The translations under genes were made by a program, and so were the position numbers. DNA of 14,603 nt, taken from the NCBI GenBank assembly GCA_028717505.1, contig JAQUNQ010000023.1:1-14603 (forward strand). The letters run 5' to 3'. The stretch comes from Candidatus Peribacteraceae bacterium. GTDB taxonomy: Bacteria; Patescibacteriota; Gracilibacteria; Peribacterales; Peribacteraceae. This document shows positions 7,931-14,603 of this stretch, piece after piece; positions within the stretch are counted from its first letter, which is position 1, and each line of letters begins with the position of its first letter. Under the pieces are notes generated by a model. It ran no database searches. It saw nothing but the letters and a program-made list of their open reading frames with translations, and was not told the DNA's origin.

Positions 7931-7939
7931 TGGTATGAT
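7931..7939 (+). promoter_or_regulatory. Possible extended -10 before the FemAB gene
   Basis: TGGTATGAT matches an extended -10 (TGnTATAAT-like) only three bases before the ATG at 7943, with no good -35. At normal spacing transcription would start at or just inside the ATG, so either the mRNA is leaderless with an unusually short spacing, the true start is elsewhere, or this is chance. A perfect palindrome, GCAGATCTGC, at 7891-7900 lies in the same sodA/FemAB divergent spacer and could be an operator. Confidence 0.2.
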
Positions 7940-7942
7940 AAG

Positions 7943-8947
7943 ATGGAAAACGTGGAGGTTCGTCAATATTCTTCCGGCCCTGACCTGCAGATATATGACG
8001 CATGGGTGCGTGCCCATCCAGATGGATCTCTCTGGCAAGCACTTTCCTGGAAGACCTATCAGGAAGCCCTCGGAAGGGAAACGAGGATCTATGTCCTTCT
8101 CGAAGGGGCACAGATCGTCGCCTCCGCCCTCGTTGTCGTTGATCGGACAGCCTTCGGTTTCTCGACGTGGAATATCCCGCGCGGCCCTCTTTTCGGGCGA
8201 TTGGCGATGAGCGATGAGCGATTATCAGCGGCTCTTCTTGATGGCATCATTTTTGATGCAATGAAAGAGCGATGCCTTTCTCTCTTTCTCTCCCCTCCCA
8301 TAAAGCTGAACGCTCATCGCTGGCCGCTCGCCGCTTCGCCCCGTCATGAACAGCCTGAAGCCACACGCCTCATCAATCTCACACAATCCGAAACTGAAAT
8401 CCTCAAGAAGATGAAGCCCAAGGGACGCTATAACATCGCCGTGGCGGAGAAACACGACGTCCGGGTCGCGCCATCGCAGGATATCGATGCGTTCTATGCC
8501 CTCCTGAAGGAAACCGGCGGCCGTGACCAGTTTGGAATCCTGCCGAAAGTTCACTATGGAGCCTTTCTGCGGGAGCTTCCGGGGAGTTTCCTGCTCCTCG
8601 CCCCCCTGCCAGCTTCCCCGCAACCTATTGCAGGCCTGCTGGGCGTTGTTTGGGGAACAAAGGGTATCTACTACTACGGCGCGTCAAAATACGCTGAAAG
8701 GGCTTCTATGGCCCCTTACGCGCTTCAATGGGCGGCGATGCGCCACCGCAAGGCACACGGCTGTCGCGTCTATGACCTCCTCGGAGTGGCTCCTCCCGAT
8801 GCAGATGTCAATCATCCTTGGCACGGTGTCAGCATGTTCAAGGAGAAATTCGGCGGCGAAGTCCTCACCTACCCCCCCGAGCAACAGATCATTCTTCGCC
8901 CGACGGCGTACCAACTGCTCCGAATGAAGCGGCGTCTCCTGGGCTAG
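7943..8947 (+). CDS. FemAB-family peptidoglycan interpeptide bridge ligase
   Basis: A 334-residue FemA/FemX-type aminoacyltransferase with tandem GNAT-like folds, predicted to add amino acids from aminoacyl-tRNA to the peptidoglycan stem peptide at the inner face of the membrane. Family signs: PDGSLWQALSWKTYQEAL near residue 26, IPRGPLF at 78-84, KGRYNIAVAEK at 160-170, the YYYGASKYAERASMAPYALQ strand-helix at 243-262, and HPWHGVSMFKEKFGGEVLTY at 291-310. No signal peptide or membrane segment. The ATG at 7943 is chosen because the family fold begins there; a TTG at 7874 would add 23 atypical residues. A weak GGAG lies 12 bases upstream. The amino acid and lipid II substrate cannot be predicted. 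It ends at a bidirectional terminator and converges on the SLH-protein gene. The coding sequence contains tandem GCGATGA words at 8203-8222. Confidence 0.9.
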   Translation: MENVEVRQYSSGPDLQIYDAWVRAHPDGSLWQALSWKTYQEALGRETRIYVLLEGAQIVASALVVVDRTAFGFSTWNIPRGPLFGRLAMSDERLSAALLDGIIFDAMKERCLSLFLSPPIKLNAHRWPLAASPRHEQPEATRLINLTQSETEILKKMKPKGRYNIAVAEKHDVRVAPSQDIDAFYALLKETGGRDQFGILPKVHYGAFLRELPGSFLLLAPLPASPQPIAGLLGVVWGTKGIYYYGASKYAERASMAPYALQWAAMRHRKAHGCRVYDLLGVAPPDADVNHPWHGVSMFKEKFGGEVLTYPPEQQIILRPTAYQLLRMKRRLLG

Positions 8948-8963
8948 GGACAAAGGAGTACAA

Positions 8964-8991
8964 AAATAGCCCCGCATGCGCGGGGCTATTT
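8964..8991. terminator. Bidirectional terminator after the FemAB gene
   Basis: AAATAGCCCCGC (8964-8975) pairs with GCGGGGCTATTT (8980-8991) around ATGC, a 12-bp perfect stem with A/T arms. On the plus strand it is followed by TATTTGTT. It lies 17 bp past the FemAB stop and can also serve the minus strand. Confidence 0.8.
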
Positions 8992-9038
8992 GTTAACCGT
9001 GCCGAAGACAGGCTCCGTCTGTCCTTGCTTAATAATTC

Positions 9039-9072
9039 GCGGCGAAGTCGGGCTCTGCCCGACTGGAGCCGC
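9039..9072. repeat. Hairpin in the convergent spacer
   Basis: GCGGC (9039-9043) pairs with GCCGC (9068-9072), and inside it AGTCGGGC (9046-9053) with GCCCGACT (9057-9064) around a three-base loop: 13 paired bases with a small internal loop. There is no T tract, so it is not an obvious terminator. A smaller hairpin, GACAG/CTGTC, lies just left at about 9007-9023. Confidence 0.55.
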
Positions 9073-9095
9073 ACCACTAAGGGAAAGGGGTGTCC

Positions 9096-9126
9096 GTGAG
9101 GGGAAAACCACCGGTTTTCCCCTCAC
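9096..9126. repeat. 14-bp perfect hairpin in the convergent spacer
   Basis: GTGAGGGGAAAACC (9096-9109) pairs perfectly with GGTTTTCCCCTCAC (9113-9126) around a three-base loop. On the plus strand it is followed by GCCTTTTCC, so it may be a backup terminator for the FemAB transcript. It is ten bases from the next hairpin at 9137-9166. Confidence 0.65.
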
Positions 9127-9136
9127 GCCTTTTCCG

Positions 9137-9166
9137 AAAAACCCTCCCCCTTGCGGGGGAGGGTTT
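9137..9166 (-). terminator. Strong terminator of the SLH-protein gene
   Basis: On the minus strand AAACCCTCCCCC (9166-9155) pairs with GGGGGAGGGTTT (9148-9137) around GCAA, and the T run continues past the stem into TTC. It lies about 45 bp past the stop codon of the SLH protein. Confidence 0.85.
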
Positions 9167-9208
9167 CTGGATTCCTAAGCAAGGAACCTACATATCGTTG
9201 GAATGCAA

Positions 9209-12200
9209 TTAACCACGAAGCGTGATCGAGCTGACTGCTGCATCCGGGTATTCAATCCAGTCGAAGTAGTTGGCTGTAGCGTCATCGCTATCCTTCCACT
9301 GGAGTCGGCTCTGACCAGACGCCTGTCCGAAGGTCTTCTTCGCGACATCGTTGAAGTCCTGGAGCTGTACCTGGAGAGTACTCGATCCTCCTGCCGTCGA
9401 GGCGGAGTTCGGGTTGGTGATGTTCGCCTGGAGGGCGAAGGTCGCCGTCTGACCCGAGGAGATTGTCGTACTCACACCCGAGGTGATGAGGTTGCGGCAG
9501 GTCACGAGGAAGGTGCCGCTCGCCGTACCAACGATCTCAACGCCAGCTGTCGTGTAAGACGTGCAGGCAGAAGTCGTCGTGGACGCGGCCGTGTTGTACA
9601 GCTTGAAGGCCGTCGTACTCATGTTGACGTTCGTCGCATTCACCGCGAAGACCACGCCGGACAGAACGGCATTGTTCGTGCTGTTCTGTGAGTTCGTGTT
9701 CGTCGCAGCGGTGAAGGAGAACTTCGCAATGTCGGACGTGCCTGTCGGCATACCGCCGGTGGCGGCCATGCCGTTGGCGATGGAGGTGATCTTCGAACCA
9801 ACAACCACGTTGTAGGTGCCGATCACGTTGTCCACGTTTGCGGCTGCCGCGGCACTGACACCAATGAAGACCTTACCATTAGCCGCCGTATCACCATCGT
9901 TCGCGATGAGGTTGTTGCTCGACTCGCGACCGCGGACGGCTCCGGAACCGGTGGCATCATTGGAAACTGCCTGGTGGTCAATGAAGAGCGCGAAGACTTC
10001 GTTGCTGGTGCCGCCGTGCGCATCATCCTTTACGCGTGCGCGGACGAGGACATCCACGTCTCCGCCCTTTGGAATCACCAATTGCTGGCTATCCATCTTG
10101 GCGCAGTACGCCTTGGTCCTCGAGTTCGGTGCACCGATATTCGTGTGCAACACATCATCGCTTCCACAGTCACTCGCCGTGGCAAACGGCGTAGTGGCGC
10201 CGTCCAGGTACAGCTCGAGGGTATCCACCGAATCACCGGAGGTGGCGGTGGCGCCCGAAGAGTTGAACTGGAGATCCGTCACGTCGATATCCTCGTTCAC
10301 CGCATGGAACTGCACGCGGAGGAGAGGCTCAGAGAGCGCTCCGGCGAGGATCTGGCGCTGGCGGAGAGGCGATGTGTCCTTAATGACGAAGAGATCACCC
10401 TGGCTCGCAAGTGTGAAGACGGTGGAATCAGTTGTCGTCACCGTGATGTCACACGTCGTGGAGCAGGTGCCGTTGAGCTTGAGGCCCGACAGGCTTGCTC
10501 CATCATCGACCTGTTCAGCTTCGAGGTAGGTCGCACCCGTATCGAAGCGAACTTGGAGAGTCGCGGAGGCGAGCGAGGAGGCGATATCGCCGTGCACCTC
10601 GAAGGCCACCGTCTTCTCCGCAGGCAGGACATAGCCGCCGCCTGCAAGCTCCGCGAAGGTCACCTGGTTCGTCTGCGAAGCTACACCATCCTCGAGAGGA
10701 GTATCCACGGTGCCATCACCGTCGGTGTCCACCCAGAGGGCGTAGTTGCTCGCGTTGAGCAGGTTCCCCGCTCCCGCAGCCTCGAAGACCAGCTTCGTGA
10801 GAAGGACATCCTCCGCAGCGCCGGCGCGTCCCTCGAAGCGCAAGAGATTGACGTTCTTGGAGTTCTCCACAGCGGCATCTGTGGCGACGAGACCCTTCAC
10901 CGAAATGGCAAGCGACGCGTTGGCAATGTTCTGGAAATTGCCGGCGATGTTGCCGCGCGGGCGGACGTCACCCACTTTGTCTCCCGTGGAGATGCCTTCC
11001 ACCTGCATCTGGTAGGAGGTGTTCGCGCTCGCTGTTCCACCAGCGATGACGGTGCCAAAGTCACATCCCGTGGTGTTCGCGATGAGGGAACCGGCACTCA
11101 GGATGTGCGTCGGCTCACCGCAGATCATGGCACGGAACTTGTCCCCGCTTCTGGGGTGCGCCGGAGCGGCGTTGGAGATGAAGTCCACGCGGAACTCCCA
11201 TGTCTCATCACCCTTCACGACGAAGTCATCGAAGCGGTAGACCTGGTAGCGACCCTTGGTCGTCGCCCCCTCGCCGCTGTCCGTGGAGCCCGTCAGACGG
11301 ACGCCCGAGATCGTGCGGCCAGTGGTCTTATTGCGAATTTCCACACCCTCCATCATCTCATTGATCTGGTCATCCGTTCCGGCAGTGGAGGCGCAAGCCG
11401 CCGTAGAAGCACCACCGTTTGAGCACATGTACGCGCCCGTGGAGGTCTGACCGAGAATCGCGATGAAGAGTTGCTTGACATCGATGTCCTCGCCACCCGT
11501 TGTGAACTCGATGTTGGCGAGTACTGCATCGTTGTCATCATTCGTGAATTCCTGTGTTGCAGGACCATTGATGCCGAGCGTGAACTGTCCGGCATCGATC
11601 GTCACGGTCGAGGCGTCATCGTCCGGGATGGACACCTGCGAACCGTAGAGCTGACCATTCACGCCGTACCCGTAGAGGGAGCCGACGGCGAAGAGGTCAG
11701 AGGTCTCCTCGAAGTGCATGATAATCCCATTGTCGGCACCGCCTTCAATGTCGGCGATGACCTCCAACGTGATCTTGTCACCCTCGAGGATGGTGAACGG
11801 CGGGTCGAACACCAACGTCACGAAGTCACCGACGGACGCTGCGACCGTGTTGGTGAGCACCGTGCCATCCGAGCGACGAATGGCAATGTTGGTGAAGTCT
11901 CCGTCAGAAGCCGAACTGTTCTGCTCCAGTGTAACGGAGTAGATCGTCTGGTCTTCCGTGGAGTTGGCCTGCAATTCGAACTTGCCGACGCCCACAGCCT
12001 TGTCACCCACCTGCACCTCGCTGGGGTTCACCGTGCGGTAATCCACCGTGATGATTCCACTCGTCACAGCGGCGACACGGAAGGTCTCCCCGCGCAGCGG
12101 GAAGTTCCCCGTGACGGACTGGGCATTGCTCGCGACGTCGGAAGGCAGCTCAACCACGAGGTTGTGCTCAGCGGAGATCGTCGCCGTGGAGGAGAGATCC

Positions 12201-13480
12201 GCAACGATATCCACCGTCACCGTCTCACACGGGTCAATGACGAGAGGAGAGGAGAAGCGGAGCTCGCTGGTCTGGTCCTGAGAGTCGATCGTGCGCTTGC
12301 GGGTCACGCGAGCGCCATCCACCGTGGCGTAGACGCCATCGATGTCCGTCTCAGCACCGAAGCCCTCGTGGAGGACCGTGACGGTCTCCACTTCCACCTT
12401 GTCCTTGCAGGACGCGGTGAAGTCCGTGGAGAGCATCACGACGCCGACAGCACCCCTTGGGAGGGTGTCGCCGCGGGGATTGCTGGCGGAAACGGAGATC
12501 TCGAGCTCACCATCGCCCTTGACGAGCGCGGTGTACCCCTTGAACTGCTTGGATGCAGAGACTTCCTTGTTGCCCGTCGTCATCACATCCGTGACGGTGA
12601 GCGTGTAATCATCACTCGGCGACATGGCCTCAGTAAAAGTGAGTTCCACCGTATCGCTGGTGATGAGTTTGGCAGCGCTCACGACGAGCGTCTTGGAGCC
12701 GAGGACCACTTTGTAGTTGGCCACCGTCTCCGCGGAGGTCTTGTCCATGGCAGTGGTGAATTCGACTTCTGCCGTGGTGGCAGATGTCGCAACAACGCTC
12801 TTCACCGTAGGTTTGGCTGCCTCTTCGACGCCGCAATCGACGCCGTAGGTCAGACCCTGATCCACACGGTGGAGCATGACCACCATTTCTGCGCGGTTCA
12901 TGTTGTCGCCCGGACGGACGCGGCCCGTAGAGTCATCACCCTGCAGGACGCAGTGATCAGCGGCAGTCTGGATAGCATCCGTGTACCACTGACCGGACGG
13001 GTTATCAACGAACTGTGCAGCCGCACCCGTCGACTCGAGGCCGAAGGAGCGGACGATGAGAGCGGCAGACTCTGCGCGATTGATATTCGCGCTGGGTCGT
13101 GCGTAGCACGGCTTGGAGCCGTAGCAGTCGCCGTCACCACGAACCCATCCCTCCTTCGCAGCTTCCTCCATGTAGCTGTAGTACCACGCGCCGGTCGGCA
13201 CGTCGTTAAAGCTGGGAACTGCTGGGGGAGTGGACAGGAGCCCGCCGTTCAGCATAACGACGAGCTTTACGAACTCCGCGCGGTTGGCGGGATCGCCACC
13301 GCGGAAGCGCGATTGTGCGGCGTCGAGGTAGCCCAGATCAGTGAATGCCTGGACGGCCTCTCCGTACCACACGCCCGAGGGGACATCACTGTACGCAGCG
13401 AAGACGGCACTGGACTCCGTCAGCATGATGGCTGCGACAGACATCCCCGCGAGGACTTTCTTAAAGCGGGAAATATCCAT
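9209..13480 (-). CDS. Secreted SLH-domain surface (S-layer-like) protein with repeated beta-sandwich domains
   Basis: A 1423-residue exported protein. A signal peptide (about residues 1-28: lysines, then AGMSVAAIML, cleavage near VFA-AYS) is followed by three SLH domains at about 30-80, 91-146 and 157-208 (each with a W-Y core and NRAE motif), which normally bind cell-wall polysaccharide. An SbsA-like Ig domain follows (about 222-315). The rest is Thr/Ser/Asp-rich, with at least four or five degenerate beta-sandwich units starting near 490, 632, 858, 1015 and 1222; several share an EDIDV-type strand and end in a GD..V.. ADI-type strand. A calcium-loop-like DTDGDGTVDT lies near 917-926. The C-terminal ~30 residues (QWKDSDD ... 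WIEYPDAAV) form a distinct Trp-rich cap. The ATG at 13480 is chosen because the signal peptide starts there. No sortase motif or C-terminal membrane segment. Likely an S-layer or large adhesin. Confidence 0.9.
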   Translation of the reverse strand: MDISRFKKVLAGMSVAAIMLTESSAVFAAYSDVPSGVWYGEAVQAFTDLGYLDAAQSRFRGGDPANRAEFVKLVVMLNGGLLSTPPAVPSFNDVPTGAWYYSYMEEAAKEGWVRGDGDCYGSKPCYARPSANINRAESAALIVRSFGLESTGAAAQFVDNPSGQWYTDAIQTAADHCVLQGDDSTGRVRPGDNMNRAEMVVMLHRVDQGLTYGVDCGVEEAAKPTVKSVVATSATTAEVEFTTAMDKTSAETVANYKVVLGSKTLVVSAAKLITSDTVELTFTEAMSPSDDYTLTVTDVMTTGNKEVSASKQFKGYTALVKGDGELEISVSASNPRGDTLPRGAVGVVMLSTDFTASCKDKVEVETVTVLHEGFGAETDIDGVYATVDGARVTRKRTIDSQDQTSELRFSSPLVIDPCETVTVDIVADLSSTATISAEHNLVVELPSDVASNAQSVTGNFPLRGETFRVAAVTSGIITVDYRTVNPSEVQVGDKAVGVGKFELQANSTEDQTIYSVTLEQNSSASDGDFTNIAIRRSDGTVLTNTVAASVGDFVTLVFDPPFTILEGDKITLEVIADIEGGADNGIIMHFEETSDLFAVGSLYGYGVNGQLYGSQVSIPDDDASTVTIDAGQFTLGINGPATQEFTNDDNDAVLANIEFTTGGEDIDVKQLFIAILGQTSTGAYMCSNGGASTAACASTAGTDDQINEMMEGVEIRNKTTGRTISGVRLTGSTDSGEGATTKGRYQVYRFDDFVVKGDETWEFRVDFISNAAPAHPRSGDKFRAMICGEPTHILSAGSLIANTTGCDFGTVIAGGTASANTSYQMQVEGISTGDKVGDVRPRGNIAGNFQNIANASLAISVKGLVATDAAVENSKNVNLLRFEGRAGAAEDVLLTKLVFEAAGAGNLLNASNYALWVDTDGDGTVDTPLEDGVASQTNQVTFAELAGGGYVLPAEKTVAFEVHGDIASSLASATLQVRFDTGATYLEAEQVDDGASLSGLKLNGTCSTTCDITVTTTDSTVFTLASQGDLFVIKDTSPLRQRQILAGALSEPLLRVQFHAVNEDIDVTDLQFNSSGATATSGDSVDTLELYLDGATTPFATASDCGSDDVLHTNIGAPNSRTKAYCAKMDSQQLVIPKGGDVDVLVRARVKDDAHGGTSNEVFALFIDHQAVSNDATGSGAVRGRESSNNLIANDGDTAANGKVFIGVSAAAAANVDNVIGTYNVVVGSKITSIANGMAATGGMPTGTSDIAKFSFTAATNTNSQNSTNNAVLSGVVFAVNATNVNMSTTAFKLYNTAASTTTSACTSYTTAGVEIVGTASGTFLVTCRNLITSGVSTTISSGQTATFALQANITNPNSASTAGGSSTLQVQLQDFNDVAKKTFGQASGQSRLQWKDSDDATANYFDWIEYPDAAVSSITLRG

Positions 13481-13621
13481 GGGGTATATGGAGTAAGAAG
13501 AAATAAAACGAAGTGAGAAACAAAAAGGTTGATGCAAATGTGGAGTGCATCCTGCCCACCTCTCCGAACTCTTGTGTGGTGAGAATGGAGGGCGCCTCTT
13601 GGGGCGCTGTCCCTCTCCTTA

Positions 13622-13650
13622 TATATAAAGAGGTGTCACGAGTATCGGAA
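13622..13650 (-). promoter_or_regulatory. Candidate promoter of the SLH-protein gene
   Basis: TATATA (13627-13622, minus strand) within a longer TTTATATATAA, with TTCCGA (13650-13645) at 17 bp, predicts a start near 13615. The leader would be about 135 nt, with a GCGCC/GGCGC hairpin at 13592-13607 near its 5' end and a pyrimidine-rich stretch before the ATG. A long structured leader is common for abundant surface-layer mRNAs; that link is an inference. Confidence 0.45.
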
Positions 13651-14083
13651 AGTTCACCTGCTGCAGAATGCACGCTGAACGCGTGCACGACTCTCTCGCC
13701 CCTCCGAAGGTCGGAGTGGCGGTGGAGTGTGAAGCCTGTCATTCCTTTCTACTCAGAAAGGAAAGGCAAGGTGCCGAGTTGTCAAAGGGCGTGTACACGG
13801 ATCATGCATTCCGGTACCACCGGAAGGCAGATCAGCGAGGATGCTACGGAAACGGTACAAAGGACGCAAGGCCTCGCATGGATCCATGCACAGAAGGAAA
13901 CGGGCAAATTCGCCCCGTGTTACGCGCGCGTGCGCATGTGAAGATAAGTTTGAATTGACGATTTACGCAAACATACAGCACCCCTCGGACAAATATTGAG
14001 TACAAGCCATGGATATTACGGCTTAAATGAGCCGGTATTTTATGTTGAAGAATTGTCAGAATATTGTTGAAAAATCTCTTATG
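13651..14083. other. Non-coding spacer with clustered palindromes
   Basis: No gene is recognised in this 430-bp stretch. The left part is GC-rich with short hairpins: TGCACGC/GCGTGCA (13669-13687), CTCCGA/TCGGAG (13702-13716), CCTTTCT/AGAAAGG (13744-13761), TTCCGG/CCGGAA (13809-13825), and a perfect 14-bp palindrome, GCATGGATCCATGC (13876-13889). A strictly alternating pyrimidine-purine tract spans 13921-13940 (Z-DNA-prone). From about 13941 to 14083 the sequence becomes distinctly AT-rich. A plus-strand reading frame of 142 codons (13513-13941) resembles no family and overlaps the SLH promoter, so it is not called. Confidence 0.5.
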
Positions 14084-14086
14084 CAG

Positions 14087-14111
14087 AAAGAAACCTGCAC
14101 AAGCTGTGCAG
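14087..14111 (-). terminator. Terminator of cysS
   Basis: On the minus strand CTGCACA (14111-14105) pairs with TGTGCAG (14101-14095) around a three-base loop, followed by GTTTCTTTC. It begins 7 bp past the cysS stop codon. The interrupted T tract makes it moderately strong. Confidence 0.6.
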
Positions 14112-14117
14112 AAAAAC

Positions 14118-14603
14118 TTACATTTTTTGGAGTTTTTGCCCCTCCGGAAGGTCGCGAACCTCGTACCCCTTCGCGTGAATCGCCTCGCGCAGGCGATCGG
14201 ACTCTTTGAAGTCTTTGCGCGCCCGGGCGACGGTGCGCGCCTCGCAGAGCTTCAGGACATCGGCGGGAATGTCTGCCTCCTCCGGCTCGAAGCAGCCGAA
14301 GGCGAGACGAATGACGCGAATGAAACCGGTCAACGCCTCACTTACCGCGCCGGCAGGCAGGGCGTGCTTATTCATGAAGTGAATACAATCAAATACAGCA
14401 GCCAACGCCTCTGGCGTATTGAGGTCGTTGTTCATCGCATCTCGAAAGCGCCGCTCAAACTCTGCGATGTTCTCCGGTGTCGCATCCGAAACAGGACGGC
14501 CTTCTTCAATATCCCCCGCAAATACAGCACCTCCCCCTCTCTCCATCCATGCGAGAACATTGCGACGAGCAACGTGCGCATCCTTCAGCCCTCTCTCCGT
14601 GAA
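14118..14603 (-). CDS. cysS: Cysteinyl-tRNA synthetase, C-terminal part (cut by window edge)
   Basis: The last 161 residues of a class I aminoacyl-tRNA synthetase that charges tRNA-Cys. The frame is open to the right edge (reading FTERGLKDAHVARRNVLAW before the first internal Met at 14546), so the true start is outside. The visible part is the helical DALR-type anticodon-binding region: FRDAMNNDLNTPEALAAVFD near the middle, and the family-typical end ARKDFKESDRLREAIHAKGY with the terminal VRDLPEGQ. The HIGH and KMSKS catalytic motifs would be upstream, out of view. It ends with TAA at 14120-14118, followed by a terminator. Confidence 0.9.
   Translation of the reverse strand, partial: FTERGLKDAHVARRNVLAWMERGGGAVFAGDIEEGRPVSDATPENIAEFERRFRDAMNNDLNTPEALAAVFDCIHFMNKHALPAGAVSEALTGFIRVIRLAFGCFEPEEADIPADVLKLCEARTVARARKDFKESDRLREAIHAKGYEVRDLPEGQKLQKM

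Noticed and set aside
9974..13516. Long plus-strand frames (482 and 681 codons) opposite the SLH protein
   Set aside because: Same cause: antisense shadows of a long GC-rich gene. Translations are His/Arg/Val-rich with no recognisable domain.
13780..13940. Possible RNase P or SRP RNA, suggested by ACGGGCAAATT and CACCGGAAG words
   Set aside because: The required flanking conserved blocks are missing on both strands and the hairpins are short and unlinked.
13513..13941. A 142-codon plus-strand frame upstream of the SLH gene
   Set aside because: No family resemblance, no ribosome-binding site, and it crosses the SLH-gene promoter, leader and several palindromes.

Overview
The window looks like chromosomal DNA from a bacterium with moderately high GC. 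The lineage is a guess. Several traits together recall the Candidate Phyla Radiation/Patescibacteria, and within it the Peregrinibacteria: an rRNA gene outside a normal rrn operon, short single-gene transcription units, starts without Shine-Dalgarno sequences, a very long SLH-anchored surface protein and a FemAB-type ligase. TGA is used as an ordinary stop (both ssb genes and the superoxide dismutase gene), so the UGA=Gly code of Gracilibacteria/Absconditabacteria does not apply.

Layout, left to right. Positions 1-1510 hold the 5' half of a 23S rRNA gene on the minus strand, cut by the window edge; its domain I carries an AT-rich, inverted-repeat expansion. Positions 1511-1924 form a structured spacer with a 23S leader stem, a candidate 23S promoter, a strong minus-strand terminator and a possible ~100-nt small RNA. 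Then come two tandem single-stranded-DNA-binding protein genes (1925-2326 and 2433-2822, minus), an inverted-repeat element (2993-3060) and a solitary rpoB (3134-6997, minus) with its own promoter and terminator. A Mn/Fe superoxide dismutase gene follows (7181-7774, minus), divergent from a FemAB-family peptidoglycan-bridge ligase gene (7943-8947, plus). A convergent spacer with four hairpins (8964-9166) separates that gene from a 1423-residue secreted SLH-domain protein (9209-13480, minus). About 640 bp of non-coding DNA lies before the 3' end of cysS (14118 to the right edge, minus).

How the genes relate. The left half is information processing (23S rRNA, two SSBs, RNA polymerase beta), but promoters and terminators can be placed around most genes individually, so these look like single-gene units rather than one operon. 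rpoB has neither rplJ/rplL upstream nor rpoC downstream, and the 23S gene has no 16S gene upstream. The right half is cell envelope: a likely peptidoglycan cross-bridge enzyme converging on a likely S-layer protein that would attach to the wall through SLH domains.

No CRISPR array, transposase, tRNA gene or recognisable defence system was found. The points most worth checking are the isolated rpoB with oppositely charged terminal extensions, the paired SSBs lacking the standard C-terminal tip, the expanded unlinked 23S gene and the candidate small RNA beside it.
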